Shown one piece after another: positions 33,381-43,214 of a stretch of 64,000 bases of DNA. How positions within the stretch are numbered: position 1 is the first letter of the stretch; every line of letters starts with the position of its first letter. A program made the translations under genes and the position numbers. This stretch comes from CAIURC01 sp043777315. Lineage in GTDB: Bacteria; Verrucomicrobiota; Verrucomicrobiia; Chthoniobacterales; Chthoniobacteraceae. Where the stretch lies: assembly GCA_043777315.1 (NCBI GenBank), contig JAYVPW010000039.1:16199-80198 (forward strand), in the 5' to 3' direction. The notes under the pieces are model-generated. The model saw only the letters and a program-made list of their open reading frames with translations, was not told the origin of the DNA and did no database searches.

Positions 33381-34973
33381 ATGACTAAACTCAAAGTTCT
33401 CGTTGCTGATCCGATCGCCGAACGTGGGATCAAAGAGCTCTCCGCCGGCGGGCTTCTCGATGTCACCGTCAAGACCGGGCTCAAGGAAGATCAACTTCTC
33501 GAAATCATCGGCGAATTCTCGGCGCTCGTCGTGCGCAGCGAGACGAAGGTGAACGCGAAAGTGATCGAGGCGGCGACGAAGCTGAAGGTCGTCGGACGGG
33601 CCGGAGTCGGCGTCGATAACGTCGATGTCGAAGCCGCGACCAAGCGCGGGATCATCGTGATGAACACGCCCGGCGGAAACACGATCTCCACCGCCGAGCA
33701 CGCCTTTTCGCTGATGGTCTCGACGGCGCGCAGCATTCCGCAGGCGGACGCCTCGGTGAAGGCCGGCAAATGGGACCGCAAGTCGTTCATCGGCGTCGAA
33801 CTTTACGGCAAGACGCTCGCCATTTTGGGCATGGGCCGCATCGGCACCGAGATCGCGAAACGCGCGCTCGCGTTCGGAATGCGCGTGCTCGCCTACGATC
33901 CGTATTTGTCCGCGGGCCGCGCGCGTTCGCTGCAGGTCGAGCTCGTGGAAAAACTCGACGACATTTTGCCGCAAGCGGACTTCATCACGATGCACATGCC
34001 GCTCACGCCCGAGACGACGCACATGCTGAATGTCCCGCGTCTCGCGATCACGAAAAAGGGCGCCCGCATCGTCAACTGCGCGCGCGGCGGACTCATCGAC
34101 GAAGCCGCGCTGCTCGCCGCGCTCGAGAGCAAACACATCGCCGCCGCCGCGCTCGATGTCTTCGAAAACGAGCCGCTGCCCGCTGACTCTCCGCTCCGTT
34201 CCGCGCCGAATCTGATCTTTACGCCGCACCTCGGCGCCTCGACCGCGGAGGCGCAGGAAGGCGTCGGGATCGAAGTCGCGCAGCAGATTCGCGCGGCGCT
34301 TTTGGAAGGCGAAATCCGCAACGCGGTCAACATGCCGAGCATCGACGCGAAGACTCTCGCGATCATCGGGCCGCATCTCGATTTGGGCGAAAGGCTCGGT
34401 CGTTTCCTGTCGCAGATTTCGGCGAAACGCTGCGACGGACTGAACATCAATTTCAGCGGAAAAATCAACGAGGTCGATACCACGGCGATCACGCGTTCGA
34501 TCTTGAAAGGCTTTCTGCAACAGGCTGGCGGAGGCGATGTGAACGTCGTCAATGCGCCCGCCTTCGCCGAAACGATCGGGCTGAAAATCACGGAATCGCG
34601 CGAGAGCGCGCTCGGCGATTTCGCGGAGTTGATCGAACTCACCGCGGCGGGCGAGAGCGGCTGGGTTTCCGTCGCCGGCACCTTTTTCGGCAGCACGCCG
34701 CGCATCGTGAAAATCAACGGGCGCCATGTCGAAGCGAAGCCCGAGGGCGTGCTCTTCCTGCTCGAAAACAACGACCGGCCCGGCATCGTCGGGCACGTCG
34801 GGACGATGTTCGGCAAGCACGGGATCAACATCGCCGGCATGTCGCTGAGCCGGAACGAAGTCGGCGGGCAGGCGCTCACGGTGCTCAACCTCGATTCCGT
34901 GCCGAGCGACGCGCTGATTCAGGAATTCCTCGCGGTCAGCGACATCAAATCCGCGCAGGTCGTGCAGCTCTGA
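33381..34973 (+). CDS. serA: D-3-phosphoglycerate dehydrogenase
   Basis: 530 residues, the long form. The NAD-binding and catalytic region has VVGRAGVGVDNVD, GMGRIGTEIAKRA, the catalytic arginine in NCARGGLIDE, the glutamate in DVFENEP and the histidine in TPHLGAST. An intervening domain (about 310-450) and a C-terminal ACT domain (NNDRPGIVGHVGTMFGKHG, about 455-530) follow; the ACT domain is the usual site of serine feedback control. First committed step of serine synthesis. pepA follows by 17 bp. Confidence 0.96.
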   Translation: MTKLKVLVADPIAERGIKELSAGGLLDVTVKTGLKEDQLLEIIGEFSALVVRSETKVNAKVIEAATKLKVVGRAGVGVDNVDVEAATKRGIIVMNTPGGNTISTAEHAFSLMVSTARSIPQADASVKAGKWDRKSFIGVELYGKTLAILGMGRIGTEIAKRALAFGMRVLAYDPYLSAGRARSLQVELVEKLDDILPQADFITMHMPLTPETTHMLNVPRLAITKKGARIVNCARGGLIDEAALLAALESKHIAAAALDVFENEPLPADSPLRSAPNLIFTPHLGASTAEAQEGVGIEVAQQIRAALLEGEIRNAVNMPSIDAKTLAIIGPHLDLGERLGRFLSQISAKRCDGLNINFSGKINEVDTTAITRSILKGFLQQAGGGDVNVVNAPAFAETIGLKITESRESALGDFAELIELTAAGESGWVSVAGTFFGSTPRIVKINGRHVEAKPEGVLFLLENNDRPGIVGHVGTMFGKHGINIAGMSLSRNEVGGQALTVLNLDSVPSDALIQEFLAVSDIKSAQVVQL

Positions 34974-34990
34974 CGCGCGTTCCCACCGCG

Positions 34991-36394
34991 ATGAAGCTCA
35001 CTTTTGAAACGCGTCCGGCGAAGTCCGACGTCCTCTCCATCCGCTTTGTCGCGACCGATCGCTGCGGCGAAATCATGCCGCGCGTGCCGGAGCAGGAATT
35101 CTCCGCGCGGCCGAATTCGCTGCTCTATTTGCGCCAGCAGGAGTCGCTCTTCGTGGGCCTCGGCGAGCGGGAAACAATCACCGCGCAGACGCTGCGCTCG
35201 GCGGCTGGGGCGGCGGTGATGTTTCTCAAAAAAATCGGGCGCGTCCGGATCGCGGCGAGCCTCGAGGAGTGGCCGCAATTCGTCGGCGCGATCGTCGAGG
35301 GTTTTATCCTCGCGGACTATCGTTACGAGCAGTTCGCGACGAGGAAAACGCCGGTGCTCGAAAGCGTCCGCGTGCAAGTCCTCGCCGCTGACGTGAAGGC
35401 TGCGAAACGCGACGGAGAAAAGGGCTGCCGGATTGCGACGGCGGCGAATTTTGCCCGCGAAATCGGCAACCAGCCGGGCAATCTTTTGTATCCGCAAACT
35501 CTCGCGGCGCACGCCGTCCGGATGGCAAAAGCGAAGGGACTCGCGGTCAAAGTTTTCAGCGAATCCCAGCTTCGCGCGGGCAAGTTCGGCGGCATCCTCG
35601 CCGTCGGCCAAGGCAGTGTGCGCGGGCCGCGGATGATCGTGCTCCACCATCGCCGCGGGCCGAAATCACAGCCGCCGATCGCGCTCGTCGGCAAGGCGAT
35701 CACGTTCGACAGCGGCGGCATTTCGATCAAACCGGCGGCGAACATGGAGGAGATGATTTTCGATAAATGCGGAGGCATGGCCGTGCTCGGCGCGATGGCC
35801 GCAATCGCCGAACTCGGACTCGAGCGCAACGTCGTCGGGATCGTCGCGAGCGCCGAAAACATGCCGGGCGCGGCCGCGTATCGCCCCGGCGACATCGTCA
35901 CCACGTACGACGGCACACACATCGAAATCGTCAACACCGACGCCGAGGGCCGCGTCGTCCTCGCCGACGCCATCGCGTACGCGCGCAAAGATTGCCGGGC
36001 CTCCGCGATCATTGATCTCGCGACACTCACCGGTGCGTGCGGAGTCGCGCTCGGCGAGGAAGCCGCGGGCTTCTGGAGCTCGGACGAGGCGCTGAAAAAT
36101 CGCGTCCTGTCCGCCGCCGAGCGCGCCGGCGAACGGCTCTGGCCGATGCCCTGTTTTCCCGAGCACGAAGACCAGATCAAGAGCGACGTGGCGCGCCTCA
36201 AAAACAGCGGCGGCCGTCTCGGCGGCGCCTGCACCGCGGCGGCGTTTCTGAAACATTTCGCCGGCCCAATCCCGTGGGCGCACCTCGACATCGCATTCAC
36301 CGCCCACCGGAATAAAGACCGCGCCGACATGGCCCGCGGCGCGACCGGCTTCGGCGTCCGCACGCTCGTCGATTTGGTGGGAAGCTGGACGTAA
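34991..36394 (+). CDS. pepA: Leucyl aminopeptidase (M17 family)
   Basis: 467 residues. The C-terminal M17 catalytic domain has ALVGKAITFDSGGISIKP (metal-binding lysine and aspartate), MIFDKCGGMAVLGAM and the signature NTDAEGRVVLADA. The N-terminal macro-like domain is more divergent. It is a cytosolic, dinuclear zinc or manganese enzyme that removes N-terminal residues from peptides. It lies 17 bp after serA, so probably co-transcribed. Confidence 0.95.
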   Translation: MKLTFETRPAKSDVLSIRFVATDRCGEIMPRVPEQEFSARPNSLLYLRQQESLFVGLGERETITAQTLRSAAGAAVMFLKKIGRVRIAASLEEWPQFVGAIVEGFILADYRYEQFATRKTPVLESVRVQVLAADVKAAKRDGEKGCRIATAANFAREIGNQPGNLLYPQTLAAHAVRMAKAKGLAVKVFSESQLRAGKFGGILAVGQGSVRGPRMIVLHHRRGPKSQPPIALVGKAITFDSGGISIKPAANMEEMIFDKCGGMAVLGAMAAIAELGLERNVVGIVASAENMPGAAAYRPGDIVTTYDGTHIEIVNTDAEGRVVLADAIAYARKDCRASAIIDLATLTGACGVALGEEAAGFWSSDEALKNRVLSAAERAGERLWPMPCFPEHEDQIKSDVARLKNSGGRLGGACTAAAFLKHFAGPIPWAHLDIAFTAHRNKDRADMARGATGFGVRTLVDLVGSWT

Positions 36395-36443
36395 TTCACG
36401 CCGCAACGGCCAGCGCCGGAGCGGCTTTCGATCTCCCGTTCGT

Positions 36444-36695
36444 ATGTTCCATCTTCTCGGTATCATCATCGTCGGCCTCATCGTCGGAGCGATCGCGAAG
36501 CTTCTCATGCCAGGCAAAGATCCCGGCGGTTTCATCGTCACCATTCTCCTCGGGATCGCCGGCTCATTCGTCGGCGGGTACCTCGCGCAGATGCTCAATC
36601 ATCAACGAGCCAGCGGACCATCTGGCTGGATCGGATCAATCCTCGGCGCGATGATCCTGCTGCTCATCTACCGGCTTGTAGTGAAGAGGCGGTAG
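36444..36695 (+). CDS. GlsB/YeaQ/YmgE family membrane protein
   Basis: 83 residues with three hydrophobic segments and glycine-rich turns: GLIVGAIAKLLMPGKDPGGF, LLGIAGSFVGGYLAQML and IGSILGAMILLLIYRLV. This is the transglycosylase-associated small membrane protein family, often stress-induced. No catalytic activity is expected. Confidence 0.9.
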   Translation: MFHLLGIIIVGLIVGAIAKLLMPGKDPGGFIVTILLGIAGSFVGGYLAQMLNHQRASGPSGWIGSILGAMILLLIYRLVVKRR

Positions 36696-36760
36696 TCGGC
36701 GACGGAGTCCGTGCGGGACGTGAAATTTCGCGCACACCCAACCACGCTCGCTGGCACGAA

Positions 36761-36967
36761 ATGCACATTGTGTCCGATCCCGAAATCTCTCCCATCAGCA
36801 ACGAAGAAATCGCGCTCTTCGCGTTCCTGATCTACGAGCGCGAAGGCCGTCCCACCGGCCGTGAACATGAGCATTGGCATCAGGCCGAAGCTCAGCTTTG
36901 CGCGATGCGAGCCCACGAGCAGGCGAACGGAAACGGGTCGGCGGCTTCGGGCGATTCGCGACGTTAG
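36761..36967 (+). CDS. DUF2934 small protein
   Basis: 68 residues. The DUF2934 pattern is visible: SNEEIALFAFLIYEREGRP, then EHWHQAEAQL. Soluble and of unknown role. It ends about 90 bp before the likely treY start, and such proteins are common near glycogen and trehalose genes (inference). Confidence 0.75.
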   Translation: MHIVSDPEISPISNEEIALFAFLIYEREGRPTGREHEHWHQAEAQLCAMRAHEQANGNGSAASGDSRR

Positions 36968-37059
36968 CTGTGTCGAGGGGCGGATCTTGGTCCGGCTCGC
37001 GACGAAAATTTGCAGCTTCCACATCGTGGCGGAAGAGCGCCCAGATCCATCCAGCATTC

Positions 37060-39881
37060 GTGAATCAATTACCTTCGATCCCGACCGCGACCTACCGCCT
37101 GCAGTTCAATCAGGGGTTCACGTTCAACGATGCCCGCGCGGTCGCGGGGTATCTTCACGAACTCGGAATCAGCCACGTTTACGCCTCGCCGATTTTCAAG
37201 GCATCGCCCGGCAGCCCGCATGGCTACGACGTTTGCGATCACAACCAGCTCAATTCCGAGGTCGGGACGCGCGCGGAATTCGAGGCGCTCGCGGACGAGC
37301 TGAGCGCGCTCGGCATGAGCCAGATTCTCGACTTCGTCCCGAACCACATGGGCATCGCCGAATCCACGAACGGCTGGTGGATGGACGTGCTCGAAAACGG
37401 CCCGAGCTCGCCGTATGCGCGCTACTTCGACATCGACTGGACCCCGGCAAAACAGGAACTCGCGGGCAAAGTGTTGCTGCCCATCCTCGGCGACCAATAC
37501 GGACGCGTACTCGAAAGCGGCGACCTCCGGCTTTCCTTCGAAAAAGGCGCGTTTTCCTCGATTACTACACCCGCCGCCTGCCGATCGCCCCGCGGACCGC
37601 GCGACCGCTTCTGCAGCAGGCAGTCGAGAAAGTCACCGAGGCTGGAGGAGAACCGCCGGGTGAGTTGCAGAGCATCATTGTCGCGCTCGATCACCTCCCC
37701 GACCGGTCCGAAACCTCGCCCGAAAAAATCGCTGAACGGGCGCGGGAAAAAGAGATCATCAAGCAACGGCTGGCACGCCTCTGCAGTGAAAATTCCGGCG
37801 TGCAAACAGCGATCGACGCGGTGGTCGCCGAGATTCAGGAAGGCGGTTCCACCCGGAGCTTTGACGCACTCGACGAACTGATCACCAATCAGCCGTATCG
37901 GCTCGCGTATTGGCGGGTCGCGGCTGAGGAAATCAACTACCGCCGCTTTTTCGACATCAACAATCTCGCGGCACTGCGGATGGAGTTGCCCGATGTTTTT
38001 GACGCCGTGCATCGTCTCGTTTTCGAGCTCCTCGGCACGGGCGCGGCGACCGGTCTGCGGATCGATCACATCGACGGGCTGTGGGATCCGCGCGCCTACG
38101 TGACCCAGCTCCAGCAGCGCGCGTCGGAGCTTTGGCGGAGTCAGGGCGAGCCCGCTCCGCTCTACCTGCTCGTCGAAAAAATTCTCGAGCAGAACGAGCA
38201 TCTGCGCGCCGATTGGCCGGTGCATGGGACGACCGGATACGAGTTCGGAAACCAAGTCACCGCCGTCCTCGTGGACCGCGCAGCCGAGTCGGATTTCTCG
38301 GCGATCTACGCGGAATTCACCGGGCTCCACCTGTCTTATGCGGAGATCGTTTATCGCAGCAAATTGATCACGATGCGCCTCTCGATGGCGAGCGAGGTGA
38401 ACGTGCTCGGCCACATGCTCAACGGCCTCTCGAAAACCAATCGCTGGTACCGCGACTTCACCGCCAATGCTCTCACCACGGCCATTCGCGAGGTGATCGC
38501 GTGTTTTCCGGCCTACCGCTCCTACATCTCGCCGGCGGGCGAAATGAGCGACGCAGACACGCGCATGATCCTCCGCGCCATCGCCGGTGCCCGGCGGAGA
38601 AACCCCGCGCTCGAACGGACCGTTTTCGAGTTTCTCCGCGACGTGCTGCTCCCGCCTGCGGACCGCCCGCATCCGGTCGATGAATCTGCGCGCCGGGAGT
38701 TCGTGATGAAGTTCCAGCAATGCACCGGACCGATCACCGCGAAGGGCGTCGAGGACACCGCGTTCTACGTTTACAACCGGCTGATCGCGCTGAACGAAGT
38801 CGGCGGCGATCCCGGAACTTTCGGCGCGGAGGTCGAAACATTTCATCAGCGAAACGCCTCGCGGAGAGCGGAATTTCCCCACTCGATGCTCGCCACTTCG
38901 ACGCACGACACGAAGCGCAGCGAAGACGTGCGTGCGCGCCTCGCCGCACTTTCGGAGATGCCGGCGGAATGGGCGCGCGCCCTGCGCCGCTGGAGCAGCG
39001 CGAACCGCAAACACCGGCGCGAAATCGACGGCGAAAATGCGCCCGACGCGAATGAGGAATACCTGCTTTACCAGACGCTCCTCGGCACCTGGCCACTCGC
39101 GCCGATGTCCGCGGAAGAGCATGGGAACTACGTTCGCCGCATTCAGGACTACATGCTGAAGGCGCTGCACGAGGCGAAGGTGAACAGCAGTTGGATCGAG
39201 CCAAACGCGGCGTGGGATGCGGCGGTCGGGGAGTTTGTCGCGAAGATTCTCGCGCCGGAAAAGAGCAACCGTTTCCCCGCCGCTTTTGCCCCGATGGCCG
39301 CGCGCGTGGCGGAACTCGGCGCGATCAATTCGCTCGCGCAACTCGTGCTGAAAATGACGGTGCCCGGCGTGCCTGATATTTATCAGGGGCAGGAGCTGTG
39401 GGATTTCAGCCTCGTCGATCCCGACAACCGGCGGCCGGTCGATTACCCGCACCGGCAGGCGCAGCTCGCGGCCTTGCGGGAGACGCCTTCCCCGGCGGAG
39501 CTGCTCGAGCATTGGCAGGACGGACGGATCAAACTTTTCGTCACCCAAAAGCTGCTGCGATTTCGCCGCGAAAACGCCGCGCTTTTCGCCGACGGCGACT
39601 ACACGCCCGTGAGCGCCGAGGGGGAATTCGCAAGCTGCTGCATCGCCTATTTTCGCCAGCGCGAAGACTCGCGCATTCTCGTCATCGTGCCGCACCTGAG
39701 CTCGCGCGTCGGCACTCCGCCGGTCGGCGAAGTGTGGGGCGACACGCGGCTCGCCGCCGGGTCGGGCCGCACTTGGCGCGAACTCTTCACGGACCGGGAA
39801 ATCAATGCCAGCGAGCCTTTGCGCCTGGCCGACGCACTGCGCGAATTTCCCGTCGCCGTATTTGTCAGCCGGAACGCCTGA
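37060..39881 (+). CDS. treY: Malto-oligosyltrehalose synthase, with an apparent frameshift
   Basis: Start taken as the GTG at 37060 (NQLPSIPTATYRLQFNQGF). The first part reads in one frame through ASPIFKASPGSPHGYDVCD and LDFVPNHMGI to FEKGAF. Then homology jumps to another frame, FLDYYTRRLP. One T is missing from the run at 37552-37555; adding it restores about 940 continuous residues, normal for TreY. Later motifs include GLRIDHIDGLWDPRAY, GTTGYEF, ITAKGVEDTAFYVYNRL, STHDTKRSEDVRAR and VPGVPDIYQGQELWDFSLVDPDNRRPVDY. TreY converts the reducing end of maltodextrin to a trehalose unit. No treZ is next to it. A sequencing error in a homopolymer is as likely as a true mutation. Confidence 0.88.
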
Positions 39882-39883
39882 CT

Positions 39884-41287
39884 TCAGCGGCGGGCATTTC
39901 GATACAGTTCCGCCAGCCCGCGGCGGCTTATTTTGCCGCGCTCGTTCGTCGGGATTTCGTCGAGCATCCAGATGTCTTTCGGGCTCTGCCACGAGCTCAA
40001 CTCCGCGCTGCAAAAGCGCAGCAAGGCGGCGGCATCCGTGCCCGGCGCGGCGACCACGCAGGCGACCGGCTCTTCGCCCCGGAGCGCAGATGGCACGCCG
40101 AAAACCACCACTTGTTTCACGCCGGGGCAGCTCCCGAGCCGATGCTCGATCTCCCCCGGATTCAGCTTTCGCCCGGCGACATTGATCACGTCAGAAGCGC
40201 GCCCGACGATGCACATCCCGCGCTCTGTCCAGCGGACCAGATCGCTCGGCACGAACCGCCCAGCTCCCACCGGTTCGTCGGCAGCGACGGGGAAATATCC
40301 ATCGCCCACCGCCTCGCTGCGGACCTCGATGGGTCCATCGTCCCCCGATTCTGGAGGAATCACTTCCACTCCACGCATGGGTATTCCGACGAACCCCTCC
40401 TCCCCGCCTCTGCCCGCCGAATCGTAACCGATCCCGCCGCATTCCGACGCGCCGTAGAATGTGTGGAGATCGAGTCCAAACTTTTCACGGAAACGCGCGG
40501 AGATGCTGTGAGATAAAGGCGCGCCAGCCGAAATGCAGAGCCGCAACCTCGGAAGCGCGGGTCTGTTTTCAAGCTCGGCCAGTTTTTGAAAAAAGACCGG
40601 CATCCCCGGAAAAACCGTCGCCCCGCTCGCTGCGAGATCGTGCAAAATCGCGCGTGGCATCCGGTCTTCGCTCGCGACCAACGGCACGCCAAACGCGAGG
40701 AGTGGCGTAAGCAGATTGCTGAAGCCGTACGAGTGGGAGAACGGGATCACACCGAAATTGAGGTCGCGGTCCGTGATGCCCATCGTGGCGCAAATATTCT
40801 CCGCATCCGCGAGCAGTTGACGCGCGCGAAATCGAATGGCGCGAGGCGCGGAGGTGGTCCCAGAAGTCAGCTTGAGAAAGTCGGGGACAGGCTCCGACCA
40901 TTGCGGCGCTTGGCGTGTGGATTGCGGCTCGACCCGGAGCTGATCGCTCTCGACCGTCACGACCGCTGCGACGCCGCACGTCGCGAGCGCGATTTGAAGT
41001 TCGGCCGCTTCCATGTGCCGGCCGAGCGGCAGCGGAATCTGCTCCCGCCGGAAGAGCGAAAGCAGGACGGCGGGCCAACTCGGGCTGTTTCCGATTTGCA
41101 CACCGACCACGGCCCCGCGAGGCAAGCCAGCGAGCGCATCGGCGAAGTCACGCGCCTCGCTCTCGATCTCGCGAAAGGTGCACGCGACCGCACCGTTCGG
41201 GTGAAAAATGGCCGGCTTATCTCCGAGTCTCGCGAGCGTCGCGCTCCAGGCCACGAGGAGCGCATTTTTCGACGAGGAATCGGTCAC
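39884..41287 (-). CDS. AMP-dependent synthetase/acyl-CoA ligase family protein
   Basis: 467 residues from a GTG at 41287. Longer in-frame starts would run through rpmE on the other strand. The adenylate-forming motifs are KLTSGTTSAPRAIRF (A3, P-loop), HTFYGASECGGIGYDSAG (A5), GRFVPSDLVRW (A7), VGRASDVINVAGRKLNPGEIE (A8) and the catalytic lysine region NERGKISRRGLA (A10). It activates a carboxylic acid as acyl-AMP. It is somewhat short for the family, and the substrate is unknown. It converges on treY with a gap of 2 bp. Confidence 0.85.
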   Translation of the reverse strand: MTDSSSKNALLVAWSATLARLGDKPAIFHPNGAVACTFREIESEARDFADALAGLPRGAVVGVQIGNSPSWPAVLLSLFRREQIPLPLGRHMEAAELQIALATCGVAAVVTVESDQLRVEPQSTRQAPQWSEPVPDFLKLTSGTTSAPRAIRFRARQLLADAENICATMGITDRDLNFGVIPFSHSYGFSNLLTPLLAFGVPLVASEDRMPRAILHDLAASGATVFPGMPVFFQKLAELENRPALPRLRLCISAGAPLSHSISARFREKFGLDLHTFYGASECGGIGYDSAGRGGEEGFVGIPMRGVEVIPPESGDDGPIEVRSEAVGDGYFPVAADEPVGAGRFVPSDLVRWTERGMCIVGRASDVINVAGRKLNPGEIEHRLGSCPGVKQVVVFGVPSALRGEEPVACVVAAPGTDAAALLRFCSAELSSWQSPKDIWMLDEIPTNERGKISRRGLAELYRNARR

Positions 41288-41356
41288 GAAAAGGAGAACG
41301 TCTTTTAAGTTGCAGCCCCCGTCGGGCCCGGTAGTCTCTACCTCCCTTTTCCAGCC

Positions 41357-41578
41357 ATGAAAGCAGAAATCCATCCCAAATACGAAACGACGACCATCGC
41401 CTGCGCCTGCGGCACCACCTACCACACGCGCTCCACTCGCCGCGATTTGAAGATCGGTATCTGCGCGGCCTGCCATCCGTTTTTCACCGGTGAGCAGAAG
41501 TTCATCGATACCGCAGGACGCATCGAGAAATTCTCGCGCCGCTACTCCGGCATGCCGACTCGCGCGAAGAAGGCTTAG
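41357..41578 (+). CDS. rpmE: 50S ribosomal protein L31
   Basis: 73 residues. Begins KAEIHPKYETTTIACACG and has the zinc-binding cysteines CxC and CxxC (CAC, CAAC), so it is the zinc-containing C+ form. The end SGMPTRAKKA is typical. It is followed by an intrinsic terminator and then prfA. Confidence 0.96.
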   Translation: MKAEIHPKYETTTIACACGTTYHTRSTRRDLKIGICAACHPFFTGEQKFIDTAGRIEKFSRRYSGMPTRAKKA

Positions 41579-41600
41579 TTTCAACCCGCATCATTTCAAG

Positions 41601-41640
41601 ACGGTGAAGGCGCTTCGCGTGCCTTCACCGTTTTCTTTTG
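41601..41640 (+). terminator. Intrinsic terminator after rpmE
   Basis: ACGGTGAAGGC (41602-41612) pairs with GCCTTCACCGT (41623-41633), followed by TTTTCTTT. It lies 23 bp after the rpmE stop and only 5 bp before prfA, so prfA may rely on read-through or a promoter inside rpmE. Confidence 0.88.
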
Positions 41641-41644
41641 CGCC

Positions 41645-42733
41645 ATGGATTTCGCGCCCCTCATCGCCAAAAAAGCCGACCGTTTCCGCGAACTCGAAGC
41701 CGAGATCGGATCGGGCAATCTTTACGACGATCCGCGCCGGGCGAAGGAGCTCCTGCGCGAACACACGCGGACGAAAGAGCTGATCGCAAGCTGGGACGAG
41801 CTGCAAAAAGCGCGGCGCGAACTCGGGGAAAATCAGGGGCTGGCGTCGAGCGAAGACAAGGATTTCGCGGAGATGGCGCGCGCGGAAATTCCTGAACTGG
41901 AGAAGCGGATTACCGAGTTGGAACTCGCGGTGCAGCTCGCGCTTTTGCCGCCCGATCCCAATGAGGACCGCGACGCAATCGTCGAGCTTCGTGCCGGCAC
42001 TGGCGGTGATGAGGCGGCGATTTTTGCCGGCGATCTTTACCGGATGTATTCGCGTTTTGCGGAAGCGAATGGGCTGAAGATCGAGCCGATGGAATCGAGC
42101 GTTTCGGACCTCGGCGGATTTCGCGAAATGATCTTCCGAGTGACCGGGCAATCGGTCTTCCGGAAGCTCCGGTACGAGAGCGGCGTGCATCGCGTCCAGC
42201 GCGTTCCGGCCACCGAGGCGCAGGGGCGCATCCACACTTCCACCGCGACCGTGGCCGTGCTGCCGGAAGCGGAAGAGGTCGATTTTGAACTCAAAGCCGA
42301 CGACCTCCGCATCGATGTCTGCCGCTCCGGCGGGCCCGGCGGGCAGGGCGTGAACACGACCGATTCCGCGGTGCAGGTTTTGCACATCCCGACCGGCACG
42401 ATCGTTCGCTGCCAGGACGGGCGGAGCCAGATCAAGAACAAGGAAAAGGCGCTGCAGATTCTCCGTTCGCGGCTGCTCCAGCGGAAGCAGGACGAGGAGG
42501 CCGAGAAATATGCGGCGCATCGGAAGAGCCAGATCGGCTCCGGCGGGCGGAGTGAAAAAGGGCGCACCTACAATTACCCGCAAAACCGCGTCACCGATCA
42601 CCGGATCAACCTCACGCTCTACAACCTCGACTCGTTCATGGAAGGCAACATCGGCGCGATGATCGAGGCGCTGCAAACGCAGGACATGGAGGAGCGCCTC
42701 GCCGAGGCGAGCCTGAGCGGGTCGGCTCATTGA
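41645..42733 (+). CDS. prfA: Peptide chain release factor 1
   Basis: 362 residues. The catalytic GGQ is in SGGPGGQGVNTTDSAVQ. The codon-recognition PxT motif is PAT (VPATEAQGRIHTS), which marks RF1 reading UAA and UAG. The N-terminal region and ELRAGTGGDEAAIFAGDLYRM are standard. The prmC gene, whose product methylates the GGQ glutamine, follows after an inserted toxin-antitoxin pair. Confidence 0.97.
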   Translation: MDFAPLIAKKADRFRELEAEIGSGNLYDDPRRAKELLREHTRTKELIASWDELQKARRELGENQGLASSEDKDFAEMARAEIPELEKRITELELAVQLALLPPDPNEDRDAIVELRAGTGGDEAAIFAGDLYRMYSRFAEANGLKIEPMESSVSDLGGFREMIFRVTGQSVFRKLRYESGVHRVQRVPATEAQGRIHTSTATVAVLPEAEEVDFELKADDLRIDVCRSGGPGGQGVNTTDSAVQVLHIPTGTIVRCQDGRSQIKNKEKALQILRSRLLQRKQDEEAEKYAAHRKSQIGSGGRSEKGRTYNYPQNRVTDHRINLTLYNLDSFMEGNIGAMIEALQTQDMEERLAEASLSGSAH

Positions 42734-42763
42734 CATGCCCGCGCGGCGCGAACATTTTGCCGC

Positions 42764-42982
42764 ATGAGCAAGGTCGAAGAGATCATCGCGGCAATCGAAG
42801 GATTGAGCTGGGAAGAGCGGTGCGAGCTGAACGCCGCGCTACAGAACTGGCCTAACGATGAGTGGGACCGACAAATGGCCGCCGAAGGGAAGCTCGATCG
42901 CGTGATGGAGGAATCGGCGGCGGAATATCGCGCGGGGAAATCCGCCACTTGGCCCGGTGCTGAAGTCCCGCGCGTCTCGTAG
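42764..42982 (+). CDS. Small antitoxin-like protein paired with a RelE-type toxin
   Basis: 72 residues beginning SKVEEIIAAIEGLSWEERCEL, a pattern of small addiction-module antitoxin-like proteins. It is acidic and charged with no membrane segment. It overlaps the following toxin-like gene by 26 bp. No DNA-binding fold is obvious. Function is inferred from the pairing. Confidence 0.7.
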   Translation: MSKVEEIIAAIEGLSWEERCELNAALQNWPNDEWDRQMAAEGKLDRVMEESAAEYRAGKSATWPGAEVPRVS

Positions 42983-43214
42983 TTTTTGGGAATGCTACCG
43001 CGAGTTGCCGGAATCCGTGCAGCGTCTCGCGGATCGGTACTATGAAGCTTGGTCCCGCGACCCCCGCCAGCCTTCTGTGAGATTCAAACCGTTCAAACCG
43101 GGGCAATGGTCCGCGCGGATCGGTGATCACTATCGCGCTGTCGGCAAGTTCGTGGAGGGCAACACGTTTCTGTGGACGTGGATTGGCACACACGAGGACT
43201 ACAACCGGCTATGA
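42957..43214 (+). CDS. RelE/ParE-superfamily toxin-like protein
   Basis: 85 residues from the GTG at 42957. SFWECYRELPESVQRLADR, PSVRFKPFKPGQWSARIGDHYRAV and LWTWIGTHEDYNRL follow the RelE/HigB layout, with the family arginine in the centre and the HEDYNRL end typical of mRNA-cleaving toxins. It overlaps the antitoxin by 26 bp, and its stop overlaps the prmC start as ATGA, so toxin and prmC translation should be coupled. Confidence 0.78.
   Translation: MLKSRASRSFWECYRELPESVQRLADRYYEAWSRDPRQPSVRFKPFKPGQWSARIGDHYRAVGKFVEGNTFLWTWIGTHEDYNRL

Noticed and set aside
33321..34820. Long minus-strand frame opposite serA
   Set aside because: Arginine- and alanine-rich shadow of a GC-rich gene; serA on the plus strand has all family motifs.
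36861..37060. N-terminal extension of the TreY frames upstream of 37060
   Set aside because: These codons overlap the DUF2934 gene in other frames and give arginine-rich, non-homologous sequence.
37422..40013. 863-codon minus-strand frame opposite treY
   Set aside because: No domain recognised; treY motifs on the plus strand explain the region once the frameshift is allowed for.
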